Positions 46,651-58,925 of a stretch of DNA of 64,000 nucleotides are shown piece by piece. A program made the translations under genes and the position numbers. The DNA lies in NCBI RefSeq assembly GCF_018294505.1, contig NC_057810.1, forward strand, positions 207,470,113 through 207,534,112, read 5' to 3'. Within the stretch, counting starts at the first letter, position 1, and each line of letters opens with the position of its first letter. The DNA is from Triticum aestivum (lineage: Eukaryota > Streptophyta > Magnoliopsida > Poales > Poaceae). The notes under the pieces are model-generated. The model was not told the origin of the DNA and did no database searches. It saw nothing but the letters and a program-made list of their open reading frames with translations.

Positions 46651-47015
46651 TGATACGTCCATTTTGCATCATGCTTTTATATTGATATTTATTGCATTAT
46701 GGGCTGTTATTACACGTTATGTCACAATACTTATGCCTATTCTCTCTTATTTTACAAGGTTTACATGAAGAGGGAGAATGCCGGCAGCTGGAATTCTCGG
46801 CTAGAAAAGGAGCAAATATTAGAGACCTATTATGCACAACTCCAAAAGTCATGAAACTCCACGGAAGTCAATTTTGGAATTAATAAAAAATACTAAGCGG
46901 AAGAAATACCAGAGGGGGGCCACCCACCGTCAACGAGGGTGGGGGACGCGCCCTACCCCCCTGGGCGCGCCCCCTGCCTCGTGGGCCCCCTGATGCCCTC
47001 CGTTGACCATCTTCT
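46651..47015 (+). repeat. 3' LTR of the right Athila half, first 365 bp
   Basis: Starts TGATACGTCCATTTTGC, opposite orientation to 37074-38597. It stops at ...CCATCTTCT where the CACTA terminus begins. Confidence 0.9.
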
Positions 47016-47439
47016 CACTACAAAAAAATACACTTCCGTGATGATACGTGTTTGTCACAGTAGGTCGCGTTTTTTGTCACATCCATGGAAAATTTATGAC
47101 AGAATCAAGATAGTCATACATGTGCTGTCGTAGAAGTGTTCCATGACATTACCAAAATTATCATCACGGAAGTGTCCACTTCCATGACGATAAATCGTGC
47201 GTCACAGAAGTGCTTTCTTCAAGGGTGACCGACATGTGGCATCCACCATAACGGAACGCCGTTAAGCTATCGGGTCAGATTTTGGATCCGATAACCTATT
47301 AACAACCCTGACCAATGGGAAATTTCCACGTGTAAAATTCTGATTGGCCGAAGGGAACACTTGTCAGCTCGTTAGTGGGCCAGATGTCGCCCGTCCATTG
47401 GGGGAGACATGCCTATGATACCTTGACACGTGGCTGGGC

Positions 47440-48395
47440 CCAACAGAGGCCCATATAGGTTAAAAAGGCCAGCCCAGTCAAAGGCCCATAGAACTTAATC
47501 AGGTACTAGTGGGCCAGCCCAATAATGACCTGCTTAATAAAGGCCCATTTACGGCCCGAAGCCAGATCTGGCCTGTTAATTATTCGCCCAATATTTGGGC
47601 CCATTTACGGCCCGAAGCCAGATCTGTCCCGTTAATTGTTCACCCAATATTTGGGCCCATTCACGGCCCGAAGCCAGATCTAGCCCATTAATTGTTCGCC
47701 GAATATTTGGGCCCAACTACAGCCCAGTGACTTTCAGCATGTTAGAGGCCTGATGTAGACATGGGCCCATTTTAGCCCGATGTGACTTTTGGCCTGGGGA
47801 TGGCCCGTGCTGCCCATGGGCCATATATGGTCCGACGGGACATCGGCCCACTAACGGCCCATGCTAAAGGTGGCAACAGGTAAGCCCAACGTGACTTTGG
47901 GCCTGTCAAAGGCATGTCGCGTAATTCAGCCCGTTGATGCGTGTACTAAGCTTTCGGCCTCTTAAAGACCCATGATATCAGTGGGCCAACTAAGGCCAAA
48001 GATATGTTTCGGCCTGGTAACGGCCCGTGAGCTAACTGGGCCCAAAACGGCCCGGTCTACATTTCGGCCTGCTGAAGGCCCGTCGACGACTAGAGAAAAT
48101 TGAGGCCCAACATGCATTTTGGCCTGCTAAAGGCCCGTGGTTTCATCTCGGCCGTAACAGGCCAGTACAATATTCAGCCTGTTAATGGCCCAAAGCTACC
48201 TGGGCCAAACTAAGCGTTGGGTCGACAAAAGGCCCAACTAAAATATAGGCCGGTGTAAGTTTGGGCCTGGCGCAATGTGTGAAGGCCCCAATCATTCGGG
48301 CCCAAGAAAGACGCATGCCGGCCCAATTGTGGCCCGCTAAAAACCTGGCCTGTTAGAGTCGAATGTTTCGGCCCGGTCGACTACATCTGATTTTT
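47440..48395. repeat. CACTA subterminal repeats, including a 56-bp tandem repeat
   Basis: Dozens of short GGCCCA, GGCCCG and GGGCC words in both orientations, as expected for transposase-binding subterminal repeats. A tandem repeat with an exact 56-bp period has units starting near 47544, 47600, 47656 and 47712 and containing GGCCCGAAGCCAGATCT. Confidence 0.85.
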
Positions 48396-51300
48396 TTCAG
48401 ATAGCGAATGATGGCAGTAACTAGTAGGAATTAACAACAAACCTACTCTATACAATAAAGAAATTACGGCATAGTAACTAAGAATGAATCTACACTATAC
48501 AATAAATGATTTAAGGTATATTACATCCACTGGGCATCGAAGTTCGCCACCAGTGATCATAAAGCGCAAGAAGAAGCAGATTACAAAAACTGGGCACCAT
48601 TGCTGCGTAACAAAATAATACTGAACCGAGACCACTTCCAAGACAGTTCAAGAAAGGTTAGCCTTGCGGGGGAACTGTTGTGCAAGCTGCTAAGCAAGGC
48701 TGTGAGACCGGCCTAGCATGTCGGTCATAGCTTCCAGGTGTAGCTGTTTAGCGATGAGGTTCTCATTGGTGTTCTCCGCAATCTTTCTTAGAGATAGGAC
48801 TTCAAGTCGAAGTGGAGTTGCAGAATGCCTTTCTGCTAGAACTTGGGACTAAAGAAGTCAAACTGATTTAGACAACGAATTATGTGAGCTTGTCTGATTG
48901 TTAGTCTCAAGTAACTTGAACACTGCATCAAGACAAGACTTTGGGGTTGTCTCGCTATCTTCAAGATGTTTTGCCTTCTTTGCTGCAATATATGTTGGGT
49001 TTGTCTCACAACCTTCAGCAGACTTGTGCATGCCATCAGGCATATCGCCCTGAAATAAAGCAGAGAGATGACAGGTTTTGCACATGTATAAACAAAGAGG
49101 ATAACTGTTCTGTCAATTCTATTCAATTTCAAATTAGAAATAAAGAGTAAGTTCAAAATATCAATAGCAGAATTTGGCATTGTTCATAATGTGGGGAGCT
49201 TCACCACACTACTGGATTACCATGTCAACATAACAAGCATAGATGAAGGGCAAAGAAAATCATTGTATCTATTTTGGATAATGTGCATGACATGTTGTTC
49301 ATATCATCAGCCACATCAGTAAGATAAAACAGGAGATGACAAGGTGAAATCATGGGCTGCTTCACCACACACTGGATTATAGATCCACAAAACCAAGCAT
49401 ACATATAGGGAGTATTAAGTAATGTGCATGGTATGAATAAAGAATTTGGTTTTACAAGTAAAACTTAGAACTTACGGTTCTTACGAACATGCATTTTGGT
49501 AGAAACAGCAAACTAAACAGCAGTAAACGATAGGGAGTATGAGCAAATTAAACAGCAGTTGAGGATAAAGACTTTAGAAGGACTGGCTTACATTAATAGT
49601 TAACACCGGCTTTATAATGCCCTTCTCCATGTGAAGGGAAGGATAACTCAAGAATTTCAGCACATAATCTTCTTCATAAGCATTGCCTGTACTCTACATT
49701 TTGTATAGAGTAATTATAGATATGATAATACTAGAAGGGATAGAGGATAATGAAGATAAGATGCAGATTGATGCTACATAATCAACTACCAATCCCTGGA
49801 AGTACAAGCGTTACAGGACAAAATGTACTGACAAGAGAAATGGGCTACACTTATGCACTGGCATTGTCTGTGTATTCTACTTGTTGGTAATATTAAATAT
49901 AGATTTGATCTTTTTAGTAAATGGTGGGCGAGGGAGATAAGATGCAGAATGCTACAAAATGAACCAATCCCTCTTCCCATAATACAAGAGTGTTTTGAAC
50001 ACTGGTGTACTATACAAAACGTTCTTATATTATGGGACGGAGGGAGTAGCTGTTAATGTAAGTACTGTGATAGACCACGTTCAGTCCTTACAAGAGGACT
50101 ACAGAGCTAAACCTCTTCAAAAGCATTGGGTTGATTCTAAATTTGTGTAAGAGTCCATACGGATCTTATAATGTCCCCCAAATGGACGATTACGAGGCTA
50201 ACATGTGCAGTGATGCTACATAATCAAACAGATATGGAAGTAAGTATGGTCATACAGGGCAAGAGGTACTCACAAGAGCAATGCAGTGTGCAGTATAGTT
50301 GCGAGATTCTATGGTCCCTTGAGAACGAATGTTCTTCTGCTAACAGTTTTCATACAAGTGAGACATTAAGGCAAATGCAGAAATGTAGTTCAAATTGTGA
50401 TGTGATATCATAGACAGTACCTTACGCTGCAGCCGAGACCAATGTGTAACAAGATTATTCCAGTCACCGTCGGATAAATGTAGCACCGGAGACTTTACAG
50501 AAATTTCGTTAAGAGGCTTGCCATCGAAGTGCGCTTGCCTCAGGTAGGAACGATACTTCATCAACGAGTGCTTGAAAAGCGCAACCAACCCTTGCTCGTC
50601 ATCACAATCCAGTTTGCTCCTCGCCTATTTAAAAGAATGAAATCTTGTGTCTTCTGTCAGCAGAAACATATGCAGTACTGACCATGAATAACATTAGTAC
50701 ATTACTTACGCGTAAGTTGTGGAGGAAGACTGGAAATTGTTATGTGTTTGCGGTATAATCTTTCCATGAAGGAAAGATGCGCACGAAGTTCCTGACAACA
50801 ACATAAGCTTCATCTTCTAAACTGGGAACAAATGGAACAAGGGTCCTATTTGCTGCAATTGGGGCTCTCTCTGGTTCGAAAAGGGATTTGGCAAATGGAT
50901 TTGGTGTACTCTTTGCTGGAATGGTGGTTTTGCGTCGTACAGCTCGTGCTATGTCAACTGGCATAATCATACTATTTGCTGCAGTTGGGTCTGCTGAGTT
51001 GGGGCGTCAGAAATGACCAGTGTAGTAGGGCTAGAGTCTGCTAGAGTTGGGGTATTTTGTGGGTCAGGTGATATTGCAACTACACCTAATGGGCTATTTG
51101 ATTTATCAGGTGCCACTACCTTTTCCAAATACTTTGCTTGTGCTCCTCCACGATCAGCAATCGCCCTCTTCCTTTTGAATATCTGATACACAAGAACAGC
51201 ATTTGAATGGATAAATATGGTATGATGACAGATGGAATATGTACTGAAAATGGATAGGCAGGGCATATTCACATACACGATGTGTAAACTAAGCTAATGG

Positions 51301-51603
51301 CAGTTCAACAAAGTAGAAGCAATGCAAAGTATCAGTTGCAAGATATGTGCGAGCAATGTAACCTTGGAAAGTTAGAGCAAGTAACTTGATGGGTGAATAA
51401 GATAGGGCATCTTCCTCTAACTCCTCCACTAGGGAGCTACATTGACTTAGGTCTCCCTCTAGCTCAGGATCACTATTAGGATCATATTCTGAGCATGAAT
51501 CTGTAGGTGGAGAGCGTTTGCATTGCATTGCATCTAGACTTGATTTTAGTCCCTTAATGCCAAGTTTGACAGCCATGGCATTGTTCTGCTTTATTCTTTT
51601 CAT
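48396..51603 (-). pseudogene. Multi-exon En/Spm-type protein gene (PF03004-like) of the CACTA element, decayed
   Basis: Exon pieces on -: 51603-about 51350 (MKRIKQNNAMAVKLGIKG ... acidic), about 51189-50967 (KRKRAIADRGGAQAKYLEKV), about 50965-50709 (DIARAVRRKTTIPAKS ... DEAYVVVRNFVRIFPSWKDY, then FPVFLHNLR after a stop), and about 50625-50420 (DDEQGLVALFKHSLMKYRSY ... WNNLVTHWSRLQRK). The third and fourth pieces resemble the 'Plant transposase (Ptta/En/Spm)' family recalled from wheat CACTA elements. A TAA near 50740 breaks the third piece. Later exons (50400-48400) are hard to follow; a MITE sits in a presumed intron. The piece 49180-48836 is a weak candidate. Confidence 0.65.
49967..50046. 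mobile_element. Stowaway-type (Tc1/mariner) MITE
   Basis: 80 bp ending TTATGGGACGGAGGGAG before TA at 50047-50048. The left terminus is a degenerate complement (TCCCTCTTCCCATAAT). Fits the common Triticeae Stowaway consensus with ACGGAGGGAG ends; the left TA is lost by mutation. Confidence 0.75.
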
Positions 51604-51746
51604 GCGCGCAAGCTCATAATCATTATGATGCTGTTCAGAATCTGAGATTCATGAAAACATAAAAAGTAGTCAGATTATCTATGGAATGCATTGCGGATTC
51701 AACTCGGAGATTCTTTTCATTGCAGAGTTCGTAGTAAAATAACATG
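51604..51746. other. Junction between CACTA and truncated Athila LTR
   Basis: 51604-51725 may still be CACTA. 51726-51750 (GAGTTCGTAGTAAAATAACA...) resembles the LTR text GAGTTCGTACTAGAATAACACC found about 50 bp further on, so a small duplication or rearrangement marks the breakpoint. Confidence 0.5.
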
Positions 51747-52854
51747 AAGCTATTCTTTCCGCTCAATCTATCATAGAGTTCATACTAGTATAACACCTTA
51801 AGACACAAATCAACCAAAACCCTAATGTCACCTAGATACTCCATTGTCACCTCAAGTATCCGTGGGCATGATTATACGATATGCATCACACAATCTCAGA
51901 ATCATCTATTCAACCAACACAAAGTACTTCAAAGAGTGCCCCAAAGTTTCTACCGGAGAGTCAAGAATGTGTGCCAACCCCTATGCATAGGTTCATGGGC
52001 GGAACCCGCAAGTTGGTCACCAAAACATACATCAAGTAGCACATGATATCCCATTGTCATCACAGATAAGCACGGCAAGACATACATCAAGTGTTCTCAT
52101 AAAAGACTGAATCCGATAAGGTAACTTCAAAGGGGAAACTCAATTTATCACAAGAGAGTAGAGGGGGAGAAACATCATAAGATCCAACTACAATAGCAAA
52201 GCTTGGGATACATCAAGATCGTGCCATAGAGGGAACACGAGAGAGAACATGAGAGAGAGAGATCAAACACATAGCTACTGGTACATACCCTCAGCCCCGA
52301 GGGTGAACTACTCCCTCCTCGTCATGGAGAGCGCCGGGATGATAAAGATGGCCACCGGTGAAGGATCCCCCCTCCGGCAGGGTGCCGGGAAGGGCTCCCG
52401 AGAGGGTTTTGGTGGCTACAGAGGCTTGCGGTGGCGGAACTCCCGATCTATCTTGATATTCGATGGTTTTAGGGTACGTAGGCTTATATAGGCGAAAGAA
52501 GTCGGTCGGGGGGGGTGCTCGAGGGGTCCACGAGACAGGGGGGCGCGCCCAGTAGGGGGGGGCTATCTCCTGGGCTCCTTGAGTATCTTCTGACATGGAC
52601 TCCAAGTCTCCAGGATGATAATCTTCCAAAAAATCACGTTGCCAAAGGTTTCATTCTGTTTGGACTCCGTTTGATATTCCTTTTCTTCGAAATACTGAAA
52701 TAGGCAATAAAACAGCAATATGGGCTGGGCCTCCGGTTAATAGGTTAGCCCCAAAAGTAATATAAAAGTGTATAATAAAGCCCATAATCATTCAAAACAG
52801 ATAATATAATAGTATGGAACAATCAAAAATTATAGATACGTTGGAGACATATCA
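51747..52854 (-). repeat. Truncated 3' LTR of the third Athila copy
   Basis: About 1108 bp matching 35170-36269, ending GGAGACATATCA on +. The start (3' end on the sense strand) is lost at the junction with the CACTA fragment. Confidence 0.88.
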
Positions 52855-53901
52855 AGCATCCCCAAGCTTAATTCATGCTCATCCTCGAGTAGGTAAATGA
52901 TAAAAACAAAATTTTTGATGTGGAATGCTACCTAGCATGATTCTCAATGTAATTTTCTTTATTGTGGCATGAATGTTCAGATCCAAGTGATTCAAAATAA
53001 AAGTTCATATTGACAAAAGAAATAGTAACACTTCAAGCATACTAATAAAAGCAATCATGTCTTCTCAAAATAACATGGCTAAAGAAAGTTCATCCCTACA
53101 AAATCATATAGTTAGGCTATGCTTCATTTTCGTCCCACAAAGATGTTCCCAACTTCTATACCCCCGATGACAAGCCAAGCAATTGTTTCATACTTAAATA
53201 ATCTCAAACTTTTTCAACCTTTACGCAATACATGAGCGTGAGCCATGGATGTAGCACTATGGGTGGAATAGAATATAATGATGGGGTTGTGTGGAGAAGA
53301 CAAAAAAGGAGAAAGTCTCACATTGACGAGGATAATCAACGGGCTATGGAGATGCCCATCAATTGATGTCAACATGAGGAGTAGGGATTGCCATGCAACG
53401 GATGCACTAGAGCTATAAATGAATGCTCAACAAAAGAAAACTAGTGGGTGTGCATCCAACTTGCTTGCTCACGAAGACCTAGGGCATTTGAGGAAGCCTA
53501 TCGTAGGAATATACAAGCCAAGTTCTATAACGAAAAATTCCCACTAGTATGAAAAGACAACTTATGAGACTCACTATATGAAGAACAAGGTGCTACTTTG
53601 AAGCACAAGTGTGGAAAAAGAGATAGTAGCATTGCCCTTTTTTATTTATTTATTTATTTTCTTTTCTTTTCTTTTTCTTTTTTTTTGGGCCTTTCTTTTT
53701 TTGGCCTTTCTTCTTTTTTTCTTTTTTTTCTTTTTGGGCAATGCTCTAATAATGATGATCATCACACTTCTATTGATTACAACATATGAATTACAACTCG
53801 AAACTAGAACAAGATATGACTCTATATGAATGCCTCCGGTGGTGTACCGGGATGGTGCAATGAATCAAGAGTGACATGTATGAAAAATAATGCATGGTGG
53901 C
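52855..53901 (-). other. 3' interior of the third Athila copy
   Basis: Non-coding; includes a pyrimidine-rich tract on + (53637-53740, runs of T with GGGCC). Ends at GTGGC, the target repeat of the Fatima-like insertion. Confidence 0.8.
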
Positions 53902-54372
53902 TGAGGGAGTTCCGGACTAGGGGGTGTCCGGATAGCCGAACTATCATCATCGGCCGGACTCCAAGACTATGAAGGTACAAGATTGAAGACTTTGTCCCGT
54001 GTCCGGATGGGACTAGCCTTGGTGTGGAAGGCAAGCTTGGCGATACGGATATGTAGATCTCCTACCATTGTAACCGACTCTGTGTAACCCTAGCCATCTC
54101 CGGTGTCTATATAAACCGGATGGCTTTAGTCCGTAGGACGAACAACAATCATACCATAGGCTAGCTTCTAGGGTTTAGCCTCCTTGATCTCGTGGTAGAT
54201 CTACTCTTGTAACACACATCATCAATATTAATCAAGCAGGACGTAGGGTTTTACCTCCATCAAGAGGGCCCGAACCTGGGTAAAACATCATGTCCCTTGT
54301 CTCCTGTTACCATCTGCCTAGATGCACAGTTTGGGACCCCCTACCCGAGATCCGCCGGTTTTGACACCGACA
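53902..54372 (+). repeat. 5' LTR of Fatima-like copy 2
   Basis: 471 bp, TGAGGGAGTTCCGG ... CCGACA. Shorter than in copy 1 because of a deletion in the CATCATCG-rich start and a minimal (CAA)n tract. TATATAAA at about 54108-54115. Confidence 0.95.
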
Positions 54373-54373
54373 T

Positions 54374-54391
54374 TGGTGCTTTCATTGAGAG
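54374..54391 (+). other. Primer-binding site of Fatima-like copy 2
   Basis: TGGTGCTTTCATTGAGAG, identical to copy 1 and one base after the LTR. Confidence 0.75.
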
Positions 54392-54419
54392 TTCCTCTGT
54401 GTCGTCGCCGATAGGCTCG

Positions 54420-57400
54420 ATGGCTTCTTCGATCGTCATCAACGATGCAGTCCAGGGTGAGGCCTTCCTCCCCGGACAGATCTTTGTATTCGGCGGCTTT
54501 GCACTGCGGGCCAATTCGCTTGGCCATCTAGAGCAGATCGAAAGTTACGCCCCTGGCCGTCAGGTCAGATTTGGAAGTTTGAACTTCACGGCCAACATCC
54601 GCGGGGACTTGATCCTTGATGGATTCGAGCCACAGCCGAGCGTGCCGCACTGTCACGACGGGCATGATTTATCTCTGCTGCCAGACAGTACCCAGGAGGC
54701 CGCACTCGAGCCCGCTCCGATCTTCAATTCGGAGCTGGCTGCGCAGATCGAGGACGGATGGCTAGACATCGCCTTGGGGGCTGCAACCTCTACGGCGATA
54801 GAGCCGAACACTGACCTTGTTCCTCATGAAGCTCGCTGCTCCGAGGTGCCGGACTCCTCGCCGGACTCCGAACCTCCTGCGCCCCCTCCGATCGAATCCG
54901 ATTGGGCGCCGATCATGGAGTTCACCGCGGCGGACATCTTTCAACACTCACCTTTTGGCGACATCTTGAGTTCTCTAAAGTATCTCTCGTTATCAGGAGA
55001 GTCCTGGCTGGACTGCGGCCAGGACGGTTGGGATGCGGACGGCGAAGAAATTCAAAGCCCACCCACCACCCACTTGGTAGCCACTATCGATGGTCTAACC
55101 GACATGCTAGACTACGACTCCGAAGACATCGACGGTATGGACGACGATGCCGGAGACGACCAAGAACCAGCGCCTACTGGGCACTGGAAAGCCACCTCAT
55201 CATATGACATATACATGGTGGATATCCCAAAGGATGGGAATGGCGAAGGGGCAGCGGAGGATGACCCCTCCAAGAAACAGCCCAAGCGTCGGCGTCAGCG
55301 GCGCCACTCTAAATCCCGCCACAGCAAGAACGAAGATTCCGGCACCGGAGATAATAATACACCGGACAGTGCCGAAGACAACCCACTCCAGCAAGATCCA
55401 GCGCAGGAGGACGGAGACGCCAGCCCTCATGAGAGAGCGGCAGAAGAAGAGGTAGAGGACTATATGCCTCCCTCCGGAGATGAGGCAAGCCTCGACGACG
55501 ACGAATTCGTCGTGCCTGAGGATCCCGTCGAACAAGAGCATTTTAAACGCAGGCTTATGGCCGCGGCGAATAGCCTCAAGAAAAAGCAGCAACAGCTTAG
55601 AGCTGATCAAGATCTGCTAGCCGACAGATGGACTGAAGTCCTCGTGGCCAAAGAGCATGAGCTCGAACGCCCCTCCAAAAGCTACCCTAAATGCAAGCTG
55701 CTCCCCCGATTAGAGGAGGAGGCGTATGAACCTGCATCACCAGGAGACAATACGGCTGACTGACCACCCCATGGTCGCGACAGAGAGGCCTCTAGGCCCT
55801 TCACTAGACCCGTACCCCGGCATCGCTCGAAAGGCACAAGGCCACAGGGGAACGCTCCGGACTTGCGAGATATATTGGAGGATAGGGCAAGACAATCAAG
55901 ATCGATCTATGGATCATGTGGGCGCCCCATGATACGTGACGACAACCATCGCGCCGGACACAGTAAGTCCGGCCGGGCCGAACAAAACAGACAAAGCTCT
56001 TTTGAGCTCCGTCGTGATATCGCCCAGTACAGAGGCGCCGCACACCCACTATGCTTCACAGATGAAGTAATGGATCGTCAAATCCCCGAAGGGTTTAAAC
56101 CCGTGAATATTGAATCTTACAATGGCACAACAGACCCCGCGGTTTGGATCGAAGACTATCTCCTTCACATCCACATGGCCTGCGGTGACGATCTTCACAC
56201 CATCAAATATCTCCCCCTCAAGCTTAAAGGACCAGCCCGGCATTGGCTTAACAGCTTGCCAGCAGAGTCAATTGGGAGTTGGGAAGACCTGGAAGCCGCA
56301 TTTCTCGATAACTTCCAAGGCACGTATGTGCGACCACCAGACGCTGATGACCTAAGCCACATAATTCAGCAGCCAGACGAATCGGCCAGACAATTTTGGA
56401 CACGGTTCTTAACCAAGAAAAACCAAATCGTCGACTGTCCGGATGCAGAGGCCCCTGCAGCCTTCAAGCATAATATCCGCGACGAGTGGCTTGCCCGGCA
56501 CCTGGGACAGGAAAAGCCGAAATCCATGGCAGCCCTCACATCACTCATGACCCGCTTCTGCGCGGGTGAGGACAGCTGGCTAGCACGCAGCAACAACCTC
56601 AGCAAAAACTCTAGCAGTCCAGATATCAAGGACCGTAATGGCAGGCCGTGTCATAACAAAAACAAACGCCGCATTAACGGCGACAACAGTGAAGATACGA
56701 CAGTCAATGCCGGATTCAGAGGCTCTAAACCCGGTCAGCAGAAAAAGCCATTCAAAAGAACTACTCCGGGTCCGTCCAATTTGGACCAAATACTCGATCG
56801 CTTGTGCCAGATACATGGCACCCCCGAAAAGCCAGCTAACCACACCAACAGGGACTATTGGGTATTCAAGCAGGCAGGCAAGTTAATTGCCGAAAACAAT
56901 GACAAGGGGCTGCATAGCGATGACGAGGAAGAGACCCGACCGCCGAACAATAGAGGACAGAAGGGTTTCCCCCAACAGGTGCGGACAGTGAACATGATAT
57001 ACGCAACGCACATACCCAAAAGGGAGCGGAAGCGTGCACTCAGGGATGTATACGCAATGGAGCCAGTTGCCCCGAAGTTCAATCCATGGTCCTCCTGCCC
57101 AATCACTTTTGACCGGAGGGACCACCCCACCAGCATCCGCCATGGCGGATTCATCGCATTGGTTCTAGACCCAATCGTTGATGGATTTCACCTCACCAGA
57201 GTCCTGATGGACGGCGGCAGCAGCCTGAACCTGCTTTATCAGGATACAGTGCGCAAAATGGGCATAGACCCCTCAAGGATTAAACCTACCAAGACTACCT
57301 TTAAAGGCGTCATACCAGGTGTAGAAGCCAATTGTACAGGCTCAGTTACACTGGAAGTGGTCCTCGGATCCCCGGACAACTTCCGAAGCGAGGAGTTAAT

Positions 57401-57710
57401 CTTCAACATAGTTCCGTTCCGCAGCGGCTATCATGCCCAGCTCGGACGCACCGCGCTTGCAAAGTTCAACGCGGTGCCGCACTACGCATACCTCAAACTC
57501 AAGATGCCAGGCCCTCAAGGAGTCATCACGGTCAACGGAAACACTGAACGTTCTCTCCGCATGGAGGAACATACAGCGGCTCTCGCGGCAGAAGTGCAAT
57601 GCAGCCTCTTAAGGCAATTCTCGAGTCCAGTCGTTAAGCGGCCGGACACAGCTAAGCGCGCCCGGAGTAACCTACAACAAGACCACCTGGCATGTTCCGA
57701 GCACGCGTAG
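54420..57710 (+). pseudogene. gag: Gag-protease of Fatima-like copy 2, one nonsense mutation
   Basis: The frame is open from ATG 54420 (MASSIVINDAVQGEAF; an upstream in-frame ATG at 54297 lies in the LTR) to a stop at 57708-57710, except for one TGA at 55761-55763 where copy 1 has CGA (Arg). Domains as in copy 1: acidic N-terminal third, basic KRRRQRRHSKSR patch, retrotrans_gag (YNGTTDPAVWIEDYLLH ...), Cys/His segment (CQIHGT ... HTNRDYW, where the last Cys is now Tyr), protease LMDGGSSLNLLY. The C-terminus is about 20 residues longer than copy 1, which stops at TGA 10570-10572. No RT follows. Confidence 0.88.
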
Positions 57711-58925
57711 CAGTGCGTCCCCATCCCCAGCCCCTGTAAAACATCAAGACAGGTCCTTCGCGTACACCATTACGCTCTGAAGATACCATGGGCATGGGGA
57801 GAGGGGCGCGACCACGATAGGCCCAGACTGCGGCTCAACCACACCAGGGGCTCTCAAGTGTGTCGTTCTTTTTTTTTCTTTTTATTTTTACCCACAGGAC
57901 TCCGTTCGTCAGAGGCCCTGTCCGACAGTAGACCTGCCGAACTCACGATGCAACAGCCAGGGAAGAAGAAAGGCTACAATGAATATCCAGGTGGTCTCCA
58001 TTACGAGCATTAAATCTGTTTTATACACCATTCCGCAGCCTACCCCTGGAGGGGGACATGTTTAACAGTCCCATCCCTTGCTTATCGCACCATTTGTATC
58101 GTTCCGCACTTATAGCAGTTTCTTCTTGAATAAGTAATGCAGCACCTTTCTGCTTCCAATTACATTTCTCTTTTTATACATATGTTCATTTGTGACATGT
58201 CGCATCCGTACGTTTTGGTATGGCTAAATACACCACGGGCTTATGTTTCCCGCATCATGGTGTGATAAGTCCGAACACTTTCACAAGTACGGCACCCCGA
58301 ACTTATAGCATTATATGCATCAGCTCCGAATCATGTCTTGGGTCAATAGTTGGGTTTGCCCGGCTCCCATGTTTTGGTACCTTACGTTCCGTTGTATCGG
58401 CTAAGGTAGCACTGGGAGAACCACTGTGATTGCGCCCCAGTTGAGCTGGGTTAACGCCTCAGTGGAGAAAGCTAAAACAAACCGTCATGATGAGGCGAGA
58501 GCTGGTCGCTGCTCGAGAGGTTTTTTGCGAGTCCCTAAAGACTTATGCCGCTTAGAGCGAGAAGCCGGTTTTTTGTCCGGCCCAGGCGTGGATAGCGCCC
58601 CAAATTCGGCCTTCCGAAGACTAGGGGCTTCGCCGAAATTTAAAATTATAGAATTCTATGGCTAAGTGAGAGTGTCCAAGCATTATAAGTCCGGTTGCCT
58701 TGTTCGTTGTGTTGAGCGCCTCCCTAGATGGACCCAAATATGGGAACAAGAGTGCTCAAATTTATCCCGAACACCCCAGCACTCGTGGCGTGGGTGCTGA
58801 AGCCGACGACTTGCCATCTCTCAGATTTGATAAACAGCCGCACAGAAGGTAATATTTTAAATTAAAAAGCATTGCTTAGTGCAAATGAACCAAGTTTTTA
58901 GCGCACGGGATAACAAAATGCGAGT
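57711..58925. other. Spacer between gag and the antisense gene, copy 2
   Basis: Matches 10573-11840. Polypurine-like AGGGGCT at 57846 and 58623; the copy-1 site at 11151 is altered here (CACGGGCT). No conserved ORF. Confidence 0.75.

Larger units (their letters stand above)
42936..47015 (+). mobile_element. Right half of the inverted Athila pair (Sabrina-like), 5'-truncated
   Basis: Starts abruptly on + in the pol linker before integrase, continues through integrase, a coiled-coil ORF, the shared 3' module, polypurine tract and the first 365 bp of the 3' LTR, where a CACTA element begins at 47016. It extends slightly further upstream in pol than the left half, so the pair is not a simple hairpin fold of one molecule end. 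The rest of the LTR is not seen in the window. Confidence 0.88.
47016..51725 (-). mobile_element. CACTA (En/Spm) DNA transposon, one end only
   Basis: Begins with CACTACAAAAAAATACAC at 47016, the CACTA terminus, followed by 1.4 kb of subterminal repeats rich in GGCCCA/GGCCCG, and a decayed multi-exon gene on -. No matching inverted terminus (TGTAGTG) is seen before the next element, so the other end and the main transposase gene are deleted. The preceding three bases are TCT (47013-47015), a possible TSD that cannot be checked. The right limit is approximate. Confidence 0.85.

Noticed and set aside
37074..47015. A single intact Athila element between two LTRs
   Set aside because: The two LTRs are in opposite orientation and the interior changes strand at 42936.
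49786..50056. Protein-coding gene around the Stowaway MITE
   Set aside because: Frames of 64-67 codons cross the MITE and have no conserved text; region is a probable intron of the CACTA gene.
53598..53829. Phe/Leu-rich membrane protein ORF
   Set aside because: Translation of the T-rich tract in Athila non-coding DNA; two frames are equally open.
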